A stretch of DNA of 23,479 bases from Clostridia bacterium (GTDB lineage Bacteria; Bacillota_A; Clostridia; Christensenellales; Aristaeellaceae), in assembly GCA_017620455.1 (NCBI GenBank), contig JAFZQK010000073.1, positions 1 to 23,479 of the forward strand, written 5' to 3'. Numbering within the stretch: position 1 is the first letter of the stretch; the number at the start of each line of letters is the position of its first letter. The position numbers and the translations under genes are program-made. The notes under the pieces were generated by a model. It searched no databases, was not told the DNA's origin, and saw only the letters and a list, made by a program, of their open reading frames with translations. Shown piece by piece: positions 14,420 to 21,873 of the stretch.

Positions 14420-15256
14420 TCAAAGCAGCGTAATCTCCGCCCCGCAGGAAAGGTACTTTACCTGATCCCCCAGGATCTTCCGCATCCTTTCATAGGCGGG
14501 CAGCCCCGTGCAGTGGCAGGTATAGAACACGGTGGGCCATTTTTGCAGCTGGCGGGCGGTATCGTCGATCACGGCCCATTCTTCCGGGGTGTACTCCCCG
14601 GTTTTTTTCATCATATGAAAGCCGCTGATCACCGCGTCCGGGGCCTTCCCCGTGATCTCCAGGCAGCGGTCCAGGATGTTCAGGACGCCGTTGTGGGCGC
14701 AGCCGGAAAACAGCGCCGTTTTCTTCCCCTCCCGCACCAGCAGGCATTGTTCGTGGGAAAAATCGTCCTGCACGAAGCGCCCGTCCACCCTCCGGGAAAG
14801 GAGCCGGTTGGCCTGGGGCCAGTATTTCCGGCCTGAAACGCCGCCAAATAGCGTCAGCTCCCCGTCGATCTCAAGCACATTTTCCCTCACCCATACCGCC
14901 CGGGGCAGCGCCCGGACCGCGGGAGGCACGCCGATATAATGGATGCTGCCGTCCGCCTCCCGGCCGGAATAAAAATCCCCGTCCGCCCCGGCGCGCAGAT
15001 AAACGGCCGCGGAGGGGTTCAGCGCCGCGAAGGCCGGCAGGCCCCCCGCGTGGTCGTAATGCCCGTGGCTGATCACCGCGATATCCACCGTTTTCAGATC
15101 CACCCCCGCCGCATGGGCGTTCCCGATCAGCAGGTCCGACGGCCCCGTGTCCATCAGCAGCCGATGCCGGGCCGTTTCCACGTACAGGCTCAGCCCGTGG
15201 GCCGGGGCGCAGCTTTCCTTCCCCGGCGTGTTTTCCACCAGACATACGACGCGCAT
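14420..15256 (-). CDS. MBL-fold metallo-hydrolase of the COG1237 type
   Basis: Metallo-beta-lactamase-fold protein of 278 residues with no signal peptide. Metal motif HGHYDH is at 64-69 (SHGHYDHAGG). The downstream ligand regions are FSGCAHNGVLNIL and ISGFHM, and TCHCTGLPAYERM, KYLSCGAEI lie near the C-terminus, features of the COG1237 subgroup that includes an archaeal dihydropterin-linked ribofuranosyl-aminobenzene phosphate synthase. The enzymatic substrate in bacteria is generally unknown and cannot be deduced here. I chose the ATG at 15254-15256 (G-rich AAGGGGGG seven bases upstream) over an upstream ATG pair at 15284-15286. It follows the deacetylase gene by 73 bases, with a hairpin between, and meets the RlmI-type gene tail-to-tail with a three-base gap. 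Confidence 0.88.
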   Translation of the reverse strand: MRVVCLVENTPGKESCAPAHGLSLYVETARHRLLMDTGPSDLLIGNAHAAGVDLKTVDIAVISHGHYDHAGGLPAFAALNPSAAVYLRAGADGDFYSGREADGSIHYIGVPPAVRALPRAVWVRENVLEIDGELTLFGGVSGRKYWPQANRLLSRRVDGRFVQDDFSHEQCLLVREGKKTALFSGCAHNGVLNILDRCLEITGKAPDAVISGFHMMKKTGEYTPEEWAVIDDTARQLQKWPTVFYTCHCTGLPAYERMRKILGDQVKYLSCGAEITLL

Positions 15257-15291
15257 GCGTTCGCCCCCCTTCTCCGGCGGCATCATGCAGA

Positions 15292-15320
15292 CAGGCCGGA
15301 CGGTTTTCCCATCCGGCCTG
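15292..15320 (-). promoter_or_regulatory. Nine-base-pair intergenic hairpin
   Basis: CAGGCCGGA (15292-15300) pairs perfectly with TCCGGCCTG (15312-15320) around 11 bases. It lies ten bases after the deacetylase stop. No T tract follows in the direction of transcription, so it is more likely a processing or stabilising element than a strong terminator. Confidence 0.5.
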
Positions 15321-15329
15321 CGTGATCCT

Positions 15330-17156
15330 TCAGTCCGTTCTGATATTTTCCGGATCCAGCCTGGTATATACCTTGCCGGGCTGAGCGCCGTCCTTGTGGA
15401 AGGAAAGCAATTCCGACACGGTGACCAGCTGATACCCCTGGGCCGTCAGCTCCGGGATGGCCCGTTCCATGGCGGTGGCGGTGGTTTCGTAAATATCGTG
15501 GCACAGCACGATCACCCCGTTTTTCGCCCCGCGCATCACGGCTTTATAGGTCTTGTCCGCGTTCCGGGTCTGCCAGTCCTCGGTATCCACTTCCCACTTG
15601 GCGATGATCAGACCCTTTTCCCGGCACAGGGAGCGCACCGCGGCCGTGACCCTGCCGTACGGCGCCCGCAGCACCCGGACCTCGTACCCGCCCGTCAGCT
15701 CCCGGATTGCGTCGATGCTCCGGGTGATCTGGGACCGGGCGGCGGAGCTGCTGATCCGGTCCAGGTGCGGGTGGCTCCAGGTATGGGTGGCGATTTCGCT
15801 GCCCTGGGCGATGGTGCGCTTCACCACGTCGGGGTAGAGCTCCAGTTTATTGCCGATGACGCAGAAGGTGGCCCGCCCGCCGCAGCGGGTGAGCACCCGC
15901 AGGATGCGGTCCGTCTCCTCGGAGGGGCCGTCGTCGAAGGTCAGGGCGATCATGGGCTTGGTGGGATCGATTTTCCGGCGGTGATCGGCGATGAAGCCCG
16001 CGTCCAGGCAGTCCGGATCCAGGCAGTCGGCGATCTGGTCGTAGAGCACCGTCATTTTCCGGGTGCCCAGCACCCCGGGCAGGTACTGCCCCGCAGGCAG
16101 GACGGCCTCGATCCCCTCTTTCCCCAGCACCGCGTACTGCAGGCAGGAAAGATCGGGTTTCCCGTCGTAGCCGCAGGCCGGAGCGGGCAGGAGCGCGCTC
16201 AGATCGCTCTCCAGGCAGAACAGGGCCCGGGGCAGCTCCCGCGTGACCAAAGCATCCATCCGGGGCAGCTCGCGGGCGCCGGCTTCCTCCTCCGGCGTTC
16301 CTTCGTCAAAATTCATGGCGTACGCCGTATCCACATACAGGTTTCCCACCTGGTAGCGCCCCAGCAGCAGCACGCTGAAATAGCGCCCGTCCACCCGGAC
16401 GGACTGGTATTCCACCGTATAGCTGGCCTTCTCCCCGGCGTGGTTTTCCGCATGGTCCTCCTGGAACAGCCGCAGCGTTTCCTGGGCCCAGTAGCTGATT
16501 TCGCCGTTGGCGTGGTCCCACCCGGGGAGGCTGGGATAGGTGACGGCGTAGGTGAAATCCCCTTCCGAAAGGGACACGGTGGCGGCGCTGCCCACCTCCC
16601 GGGGGGCGGTGCGCAGGCTTTCCGGGGTGATCTCCCCCTCCGCCGCCGGGGTGATATCCGGCAGGTAATCGCCATCCAGCTGCTCCGTGCCCGCGGCGGG
16701 GAGATAGCCGAAGCCGTCCCCCACCCGCACCTTGTACCAGCCGTCCTTTTCCTCCGCCACCGTTTCAAAGGCGGCGCCGCCCATGGTCTTGTACACCACG
16801 GCGGCATGGGGGTCCGCCGCGGCGCGGACGTTGAGCACCTTGCCGTCCCGCTGCGTCCGCACCCAGCCCACGTGGGTATAATTGGCCTTGATATCCAGAT
16901 ACTGGGCCATCATATAGCCCGTATTCTTCCCCGCCTGCACCCGGCACCAGGCGCCGTCGTTCTCCAGGATCTCCACCTTGGTGCCCGATTTGTAGGTGGT
17001 AATGATCTTCCCATCCGACGAAGGCGCATCCCGCAGATGCAGGCTGCCCCCCACCACGGTGCCGGTATAGCTGATCTTTTCTTCCTCGGCCGCCGCGGCG
17101 GAAAACAATCCGCCCAGCAGCGCCAGCGCCGCAAGGAGCGCCACGATTCGTTTCAT
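15330..17156 (-). CDS. Secreted polysaccharide deacetylase with two SH3b domains and a PdaC-like module
   Basis: Predicted 608-residue exported cell-wall enzyme. Domains in order: signal peptide (1-23); two bacterial SH3 domains (about 30-88 and 92-155) likely to bind peptidoglycan; a PdaC-like DUF4163/DUF3298 module (about 195-345); a NodB deacetylase domain (about 400-585). The NodB catalytic motifs are intact: TFDDG (406-410, Asp408/Asp409), the metal-binding His458-x3-His462 (THTWSH), RAPYG (497-501), DTEDW (524-528) and the LCHD histidine (553). Family members remove acetyl groups from N-acetylglucosamine or N-acetylmuramic acid in peptidoglycan, which alters lysozyme sensitivity. The start at 17156 has GGAAG upstream. 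It follows the Big2/CHAP gene by 40 bases in an envelope operon. Which sugar it deacetylates is not predictable from motifs. Confidence 0.93.
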   Translation of the reverse strand: MKRIVALLAALALLGGLFSAAAAEEEKISYTGTVVGGSLHLRDAPSSDGKIITTYKSGTKVEILENDGAWCRVQAGKNTGYMMAQYLDIKANYTHVGWVRTQRDGKVLNVRAAADPHAAVVYKTMGGAAFETVAEEKDGWYKVRVGDGFGYLPAAGTEQLDGDYLPDITPAAEGEITPESLRTAPREVGSAATVSLSEGDFTYAVTYPSLPGWDHANGEISYWAQETLRLFQEDHAENHAGEKASYTVEYQSVRVDGRYFSVLLLGRYQVGNLYVDTAYAMNFDEGTPEEEAGARELPRMDALVTRELPRALFCLESDLSALLPAPACGYDGKPDLSCLQYAVLGKEGIEAVLPAGQYLPGVLGTRKMTVLYDQIADCLDPDCLDAGFIADHRRKIDPTKPMIALTFDDGPSEETDRILRVLTRCGGRATFCVIGNKLELYPDVVKRTIAQGSEIATHTWSHPHLDRISSSAARSQITRSIDAIRELTGGYEVRVLRAPYGRVTAAVRSLCREKGLIIAKWEVDTEDWQTRNADKTYKAVMRGAKNGVIVLCHDIYETTATAMERAIPELTAQGYQLVTVSELLSFHKDGAQPGKVYTRLDPENIRTD

Positions 17157-17196
17157 CCTGTGTTTCTTCCTTCGCTTGCAGTCCAAAACCGTGGGA

Positions 17197-18117
17197 TCAA
17201 TACCAGGTCATGCAGTATTCCGTCACGTACCAGGAATCCTGATGCGGAACGTAATCGGTGCCTTCCTCCGCGTCCCGCAATTCTTCCGGCACCTCCATGG
17301 TGTTCTGATGCTCCATGTTCCGGGCGTCGTAGAGGAAGCTGTAGCGGCGCACGGTGCTGGCCATGTTGCCCTCCACCGTATACACCTGGTACAATCCGTC
17401 CCCCAGGTCCTTCACCTGGGTCACCAGTCCCACGTGCTTGAAGCCGTAGGTGTCCTTCACGCTGCCGTAGATCACCAGATACCCCGGCCGGGGGATGCGG
17501 GTCACCCGGCCCATGTTGGTGAAGGCGGTGCTGAGCCGGGGCACCCCCGCGGCCCGGATGCTGTGGGGCTCGCCGCTTTCCAGGGGCTTGAGCTTGGGCG
17601 CGCTTTCTTCCTTTTCCATGGGAATGCCCGCCATATCCAGGCAGTAGGAGGCGAACGCGCCGCACCAGCCGATGTTGTCCCCGCCCCACCATTTCACGTA
17701 TTTGTTGCCCTGGATCGTTTTGGGCAGCTTTTCGCCGTTCAGGGTCTTCCATTCGTCCAGCGCGATGTCGATAGCGGCCTGGATGCTTTCCGGCACCGGG
17801 TCCTGCGCCGTTTCGTCCCGGAGCACCGTCACCTGGATCTCCGCGGTCTTATTGGATTTGGTGCCGGTGAGTTTCAGGGTCGCTTCCCCTTCCTGAAAGG
17901 CCACGATACGCACGTATTTGGGCTCGTGCACGTCGATTTCCGCCCCGGCCACCGTGGGATCGCTGCTTTCCCAGACGCCCCGGAAGCCCTGGTCGAACAG
18001 AAGGAACCTACCTTCCGTCAGGGTGACTTTTTTCGGCAGCTTATCCGGCTCCTTGGCCGCGAACGCCCCCAGGGGCAGCAGGCACAAAAGCAGCAGTACC
18101 GCGATCAGACGTTTCAT
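17197..18117 (-). CDS. Secreted Big2-like / CHAP-type amidase
   Basis: Exported 306-residue protein. It has a signal peptide (1-20, ending GAFA|A), a bacterial Ig-like (Big2-type) domain at about 28-100 (VWESSDPTVAGAEID...GEATLKLTG), then a CHAP-like amidohydrolase domain at about 110-265. Likely catalytic residues: Cys152 in NIGWCGAFASY, His228 in FKHVGLV and Asn251 (or Glu249) in TVEGN. CHAP enzymes typically cut amide bonds of peptidoglycan stem peptides or glycan-peptide links. The ATG has AAGGAGG four to five bases upstream and overlaps the stop of the YbhN-like gene (ATGA), so the two are translationally coupled. The deacetylase gene follows 40 bases later. I regard this as a wall remodelling enzyme; the exact bond is unknown. 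Confidence 0.88.
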   Translation of the reverse strand: MKRLIAVLLLLCLLPLGAFAAKEPDKLPKKVTLTEGRFLLFDQGFRGVWESSDPTVAGAEIDVHEPKYVRIVAFQEGEATLKLTGTKSNKTAEIQVTVLRDETAQDPVPESIQAAIDIALDEWKTLNGEKLPKTIQGNKYVKWWGGDNIGWCGAFASYCLDMAGIPMEKEESAPKLKPLESGEPHSIRAAGVPRLSTAFTNMGRVTRIPRPGYLVIYGSVKDTYGFKHVGLVTQVKDLGDGLYQVYTVEGNMASTVRRYSFLYDARNMEHQNTMEVPEELRDAEEGTDYVPHQDSWYVTEYCMTWY

Positions 18118-19217
18118 GCTTCCTCCTTGTTCTCTTCCTCCGGCGCATCGTCCCGGGCGGACAGGGCGGCTTCCGCCTCCTGGCTGGCCTGGCGGATGCT
18201 GCCGGCGCTGTTGACGATCACGGCGCCCAGGCCGATGATCAGCGTGATGTAATAAGTAAAGAATCGCCACATCAGCTGGGCCCCGAAGCCCATGTTCCGG
18301 AACACCTTGCCGAACACCAGGTCAAACCCTTCCTCCTGGGCGCCGGACGCGCCGGGCAGGGGGGTGAAGGACGCGCCGATATACAGCAGGAACTGCAGCG
18401 TGGTGATCCCCAGATAGCTCATTTCCTGCATGCCCAGGGAGCGGTAAATGCAGTAGGTGATGCTCATCAGCCCCAGCACCTGCAGGCAGGAGATCAGATA
18501 CAGGTTCAGAAGCCTGCCGGGATGGTGCTTGAGCAGCTCCACCGAGGCATGGAAATCGGCCATGGCCTTCTCCATCCGGGCGTTGAGCCTGGCCTCGTTC
18601 TTCACCAGGCGCAGCTTTTTGGCCAGCCGGACCGTGAGCGACAGGATCCCCTTCACGATATTCTTGTTGATGGCCAGCAGCACCACCGCCACCACCGTCA
18701 GCCCGTTGAGGAAAAAGCCCAGGATCACGAACCAGATGCCCACCGGGGCGACGCAGGCGCGCACCGTGTCGGCGTTGGTCAGCCACAGCAATCCGCCCAG
18801 GGACAGCAGCGCCGTCTGGAAGGTGAAAAACTTGACGGCCAGGCCGGAGGAGGAAATGCCCGCCGGGATGCCCCGCTTTTTCAGGGCGATCACCTGCATG
18901 GGCTGGCCGCCGGTGGCCGCCGGGGTGACGGCGGAATAGAACGCCCCGATCAGCGCCACCAGGAAGGACGTGCCGAATCGGATCCTGATATCCTGATAAT
19001 GGAAAAAAACGTGCAGGCCCATCCCCTCAAAAATCATAAAAACCAGCCAGGACCCCACCGCCGCCAGCAGCCACCGCCAGTCGGCGGACCGCATGGTGTT
19101 CCACGCGTTGTTCAGCCCGCCGTCCCGGGAGCCCAGGTACAGCACGATCCCCAGCGTTCCGATGATCACAAGCGCGTTGACGAGGGCGCTGCGCCTGTGC
19201 CTGCTCATTTTCTTCAA
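18114..19217 (-). CDS. YbhN/UPF0104-type integral membrane protein (lysylphosphatidylglycerol synthase TM-region family)
   Basis: Polytopic membrane protein of about 367 residues with roughly seven to eight hydrophobic segments. It carries the family features SAVTPAATGGQP near the middle of the first half and FTPLPGASGAQEEGF near the C-terminal third. The family (Pfam LPG_synthase_TM) includes the flippase portion of MprF as well as stand-alone proteins of unknown transport function. The acidic tail is cytoplasmic (EEENKEEA). I place the start at the TTG at 19217 because AAGGAAG lies seven bases upstream. The ATG three codons later (19208) has no well-placed site but is the alternative. Its stop overlaps the CHAP gene start by four bases. 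It is the first gene of the envelope operon and sits under a good promoter. A lipid-translocating role is inference from the family. Confidence 0.87.
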   Translation of the reverse strand: MKKMSRHRRSALVNALVIIGTLGIVLYLGSRDGGLNNAWNTMRSADWRWLLAAVGSWLVFMIFEGMGLHVFFHYQDIRIRFGTSFLVALIGAFYSAVTPAATGGQPMQVIALKKRGIPAGISSSGLAVKFFTFQTALLSLGGLLWLTNADTVRACVAPVGIWFVILGFFLNGLTVVAVVLLAINKNIVKGILSLTVRLAKKLRLVKNEARLNARMEKAMADFHASVELLKHHPGRLLNLYLISCLQVLGLMSITYCIYRSLGMQEMSYLGITTLQFLLYIGASFTPLPGASGAQEEGFDLVFGKVFRNMGFGAQLMWRFFTYYITLIIGLGAVIVNSAGSIRQASQEAEAALSARDDAPEEENKEEA

Positions 19218-19263
19218 GGGTTTTCTTCCTTCTGCTGATGTACGGGCATAACCCGCCGTATAC

Positions 19264-19292
19264 AGTATAACATACAAGACGCGTTTTGTCAT
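19264..19292 (-). promoter_or_regulatory. Sigma-A-type promoter of the YbhN-CHAP-deacetylase operon
   Basis: Minus strand: ATGACA (19287-19292) and TATACT (19264-19269) with a 17-base spacer, each five of six to consensus. Confidence 0.8.
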
Positions 19293-19326
19293 GCTTTTCT
19301 TTTCGCTTTCCCGGCCTTCCCGCGCC

Positions 19327-19355
19327 TTGACAGGGGCCGTCTTTCCTGATAAAAT
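19327..19355 (+). promoter_or_regulatory. Strong sigma-A-type promoter of the DegV-ATPase pair
   Basis: Perfect TTGACA (19327-19332), 17-base spacer, TAAAAT (19350-19355). The predicted start is about 25 bases before the DegV ATG. Confidence 0.87.
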
Positions 19356-19385
19356 CCATTCATCAAAAAAGGAGGTGTTCCGGGA

Positions 19386-20273
19386 ATGGCCGATTATATT
19401 CTCAGCTGCTGCTCGCCGGCGGACCTGACAAAGGAGCATTTCGAGGGACGGGACATCCATTTTATCTATTTTCATTATTATCTGAACGACAAGGCGTATC
19501 CCGACGACCTGGGGCAGACGATCCCCTTCGATCAGTTTTACCGGGCCATGGCGGAAGGGGCTTCCACCCGCACGTCCCAGGTGAACGACGACGAATTCGT
19601 ATCGTATTTCACTCCCTTCCTGGAGCAAGGGAAGGACATCCTGCACGTGTGCCTGTCCAGCGGCATTTCCGGGGTGTACAATTCCGCGTGCCTGGCCAGG
19701 GACGCCCTGAAGGAAAAGTACCCGGAGCGGAAAATCTATATTGTGGATTCCCTGGGCGCATCCTCGGGGTACGGGCTGCTCATGGATAAGCTGGCGGACC
19801 TGCGGGACGAAGGCAAGAGCATCGACGAGGTGCGGGCCTGGGCGGAGGAAAACCGCCTGAACGTGCACCACTGGTTCTTCTCCACCGATCTTTCCTTTTA
19901 CGTCCGGGGCGGGCGCATCTCCAAAGCCTCCGGCTGGTTCGGCACCATGCTGCGCATCTGCCCGCTGCTGAACATGGACGACCAGGGCCGCCTGATCCCC
20001 CGGGAAAAGGTGCGCACCAAGAAAAAGGTGATCCAGCGCATCGCCGAGCAAATGCGCCTCCACGCCCGGAACGGCGCGGATTACGACGGCAAGTGCTATA
20101 TTTCCCAGTCCGCCTGCTTTGAGGACGCCCGGGCCGTGGCGGACCTGGTGGAAGCCGCTTTCCCCAAGCTGCAGGGCAAGGTGGTCATCCATTCCATCGG
20201 CAACCTCATCGGCAGCCATACCGGGCCCGGCACCGTGGCGCTGTTCTTCTGGGGCGACAGGCGGGAGAACTGA
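19386..20273 (+). CDS. DegV-family fatty-acid-binding protein
   Basis: Cytoplasmic DegV/FakB-fold protein of 295 residues. It carries the family marks TSQ (63-65), LSSGISGVYNSA (90-101), the VDSLGASSGYGLL loop, YVRGGRIS, and the C-terminal GNLIGSHTGPGTVALFF. In Staphylococcus FakB presents a bound fatty acid to the kinase FakA for phosphorylation; many clostridial DegV proteins have no assigned partner. No FakA-like gene is next to it here. AAGGAGG lies about ten bases before the ATG. A three-base gap separates it from the ATPase gene, so the two should be expressed together. A link to the acyl ligase fusion seven kilobases away is only a thought, based on both handling fatty acids. Confidence 0.93.
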   Translation: MADYILSCCSPADLTKEHFEGRDIHFIYFHYYLNDKAYPDDLGQTIPFDQFYRAMAEGASTRTSQVNDDEFVSYFTPFLEQGKDILHVCLSSGISGVYNSACLARDALKEKYPERKIYIVDSLGASSGYGLLMDKLADLRDEGKSIDEVRAWAEENRLNVHHWFFSTDLSFYVRGGRISKASGWFGTMLRICPLLNMDDQGRLIPREKVRTKKKVIQRIAEQMRLHARNGADYDGKCYISQSACFEDARAVADLVEAAFPKLQGKVVIHSIGNLIGSHTGPGTVALFFWGDRREN

Positions 20274-20276
20274 CCC

Positions 20277-21161
20277 ATGATCTATCTGAGCCGCTTTTTC
20301 TTCCCCGACGCCGAACGGGAGGTCTCCTTCCGGATGGCGGAAAAGCGCACCTGCTTTGATACCTTTTACCCCTTCCAGGTCCTGTCCGGGAAGGGGCTTT
20401 CCGCATTGGAGATGGACCACCTGACCATCCTCTACGGCGGCAACGGCTCGGGGAAGACCACGGCGCTGAACGTGATCGCGGAAAAGCTGTCCCTGCAGCG
20501 GGATACCCTGTACAACCGCAGCAGCTTTTTCGGGGATTATCTGAACCTTTGCCATTGCGATCTGCGCAGGCCCGTTCCCCGGCAGAGCCGCGTCATCACC
20601 AGCGACGACGTGTTCGACTATATGCTGAACCTCCGGGCCATCAACCAGGGCGTGGACGCGAACCGGGAGGAGATCATGGCGGACTATCTGGAAATGGCCA
20701 ACGCCAATCCCGGGAACAAATACAGCACCTGGCGGCTGGGCTCCATGGAGGATTACGAGACCCTCAAAAAGCTCAACGCCGCCCGGCACAAGACCCAGAG
20801 CCGCTTCGTGCGCTCCTTCGCGGCCGGCAACGTGCGGGAACAGTCCAACGGCGAAAGCGCCTACGCCTACTTTACCGACCGCATCCGGGAAAACGCCCTG
20901 TACCTGCTTGACGAGCCGGAAAACAGCCTTTCCCCCCGGCGGCAGACGGAGCTGGCCCAGTTCCTGGAGGAATCGGTGCGCTTCTACGGCTGCCAGTTTT
21001 TGATCGCCACCCACTCCCCCTTCCTCCTGGCCCTCCGGGGCGCGAAGATCTACGACCTGGACGCCGATCCCGCCCAGGCGCGCAAATGGACGGAACTGGA
21101 AAACGTGCGGGCGTATTACGATTTCTTCCGGCAGCACCGAGAGGAATTTGAGGACGGCTGA
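20277..21161 (+). CDS. AAA/ABC-fold ATPase, single-domain, function unknown
   Basis: Soluble 294-residue ATPase of the AAA_21/ABC-like type, without transmembrane segments or a nuclease domain. Walker A is YGGNGSGKTT (53-62); an ABC signature-like segment SNGES is at 190-194, Walker B ALYLLDEPEN at 207-216 with Asp212-Glu213, and the switch histidine His246 in ATHSPFLL. A short region at about 75-180 separates Walker A from the signature segment and has no recognised fold. OLD-type proteins and retron or phage-defence ATPases share this ATPase core, but no partner nuclease, toxin or reverse transcriptase is encoded beside it. The gene starts three bases after the DegV stop, which is the only strong functional clue. 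Its job is unknown. Confidence 0.85.
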   Translation: MIYLSRFFFPDAEREVSFRMAEKRTCFDTFYPFQVLSGKGLSALEMDHLTILYGGNGSGKTTALNVIAEKLSLQRDTLYNRSSFFGDYLNLCHCDLRRPVPRQSRVITSDDVFDYMLNLRAINQGVDANREEIMADYLEMANANPGNKYSTWRLGSMEDYETLKKLNAARHKTQSRFVRSFAAGNVREQSNGESAYAYFTDRIRENALYLLDEPENSLSPRRQTELAQFLEESVRFYGCQFLIATHSPFLLALRGAKIYDLDADPAQARKWTELENVRAYYDFFRQHREEFEDG

Positions 21162-21200
21162 CCCGCCCCGGACAAAAAACAAAAAAAGTGCGAAAAACAG

Positions 21201-21229
21201 TTGCCATGCCGCAAAAAGCATGGTATGAT
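21201..21229 (+). promoter_or_regulatory. Promoter of the small secreted protein gene
   Basis: TTGCCA (21201-21206), 17-base spacer, TATGAT (21224-21229). The predicted start is about 36 bases before the ATG. Confidence 0.75.
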
Positions 21230-21272
21230 CTTTAACCGTTGCGGCATGCAACGAAAGAAAGGAGACAAACAC

Positions 21273-21791
21273 ATGAAGAAAATCGCTGCTCTGATCGTAT
21301 TGGCCTGCATCGCCATGATGCCTTTTGCCGCCATGGCGGAACCCGTTTCCGTCACCTGGCAGGAAGTCGGGGAGCCCTTTGTGGCGCAGTATGAGCTGAA
21401 GGGCGAAGCCGTGGCGCTGAAGGATCTGGGCCTGATGATCTGGGTCCCGGCCGATCTGGTGTACACGGAAACCGAGGAAGAAGGCCGTTATGCGCTGTTT
21501 ATCGACGCGGATCAGGAATGCTATCTGGCCGTGGATGCCATCGCTACGGAAGGCATGACCCTGGATCAGGCTTATGAAAACGCCGTGGCCAATGGCATGA
21601 AGGAACCCGCCATCGTCAATATTAACGGCATCGACGCTCTGACCTACGCCAACGAGGAGAGCAATATCGGCCAGATCGTGCTGGTGGACACCAACGGCAA
21701 TATGATCATCTTCTCCTTCGGGCCCATCGACAGCGAAATCGGCCAGATCGCCTACACCGTGATCGCTTCTTCCCTGACCCCCATGGAATAA
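21273..21791 (+). CDS. Small secreted protein of unknown function
   Basis: No family recognised. The 172-residue product has a clear type I signal peptide (MKKIAALIVLACIAMMPFAAMA, cleavage probably after AMA at residue 22). The mature part is about 150 residues, acidic, with no cysteine-based lipobox and alternating strands and helices (WQEVGEPFVAQYELKGEAVAL, LDQAYENAVANGMKEPAIVNI, QIVLVDTNGNMIIFSFGP). The length and the ending SEIGQIAYTVIASSL recall stress-response-type lipoprotein-like folds, but I would not assign one. AAAGGAG precedes the ATG at 21273. The gene has its own promoter and ends at a bidirectional terminator shared with dnaJ. Confidence 0.8.
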   Translation: MKKIAALIVLACIAMMPFAAMAEPVSVTWQEVGEPFVAQYELKGEAVALKDLGLMIWVPADLVYTETEEEGRYALFIDADQECYLAVDAIATEGMTLDQAYENAVANGMKEPAIVNINGIDALTYANEESNIGQIVLVDTNGNMIIFSFGPIDSEIGQIAYTVIASSLTPME

Positions 21792-21831
21792 TGCGGCGCC
21801 GGGAAAAAAGCGATCCGCTTAACGGCAGCAA

Positions 21832-21863
21832 AAAAACAGCGCGGTCATCGCCGCGCTGTTTTT
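21832..21863. terminator. Bidirectional intrinsic terminator between the secreted-protein gene and dnaJ
   Basis: A perfect 13-base-pair stem AAAAACAGCGCGG (21832-21844) / CCGCGCTGTTTTT (21851-21863) with a six-base loop. T tracts lie on both strands, so it serves both convergent genes. Confidence 0.93.
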
Positions 21864-21873
21864 ATTTGCGTGA

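Noticed and set aside
15292..15320. The nine-base-pair hairpin as an intrinsic terminator of the deacetylase transcript.
   Set aside because: No T tract follows on the minus strand; listed instead as a possible processing or stability element.
15147..17441. A 764-residue plus-strand open frame opposite the deacetylase and neighbours.
   Set aside because: Antisense artefact of high GC content; spans two gene boundaries on the other strand and shows no domain.
20277..21161. The ATPase as part of a known defence system such as Gabija, OLD or a retron.
   Set aside because: No nuclease, helicase, reverse transcriptase or toxin gene accompanies it, and the neighbour is a DegV protein.
19218..21272. 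Upstream extension of the YbhN-like frame opposite the DegV and ATPase genes.
   Set aside because: The extension runs through two convincing promoters and opposite two motif-bearing genes; composition is proline/glycine/valine-rich without motifs.
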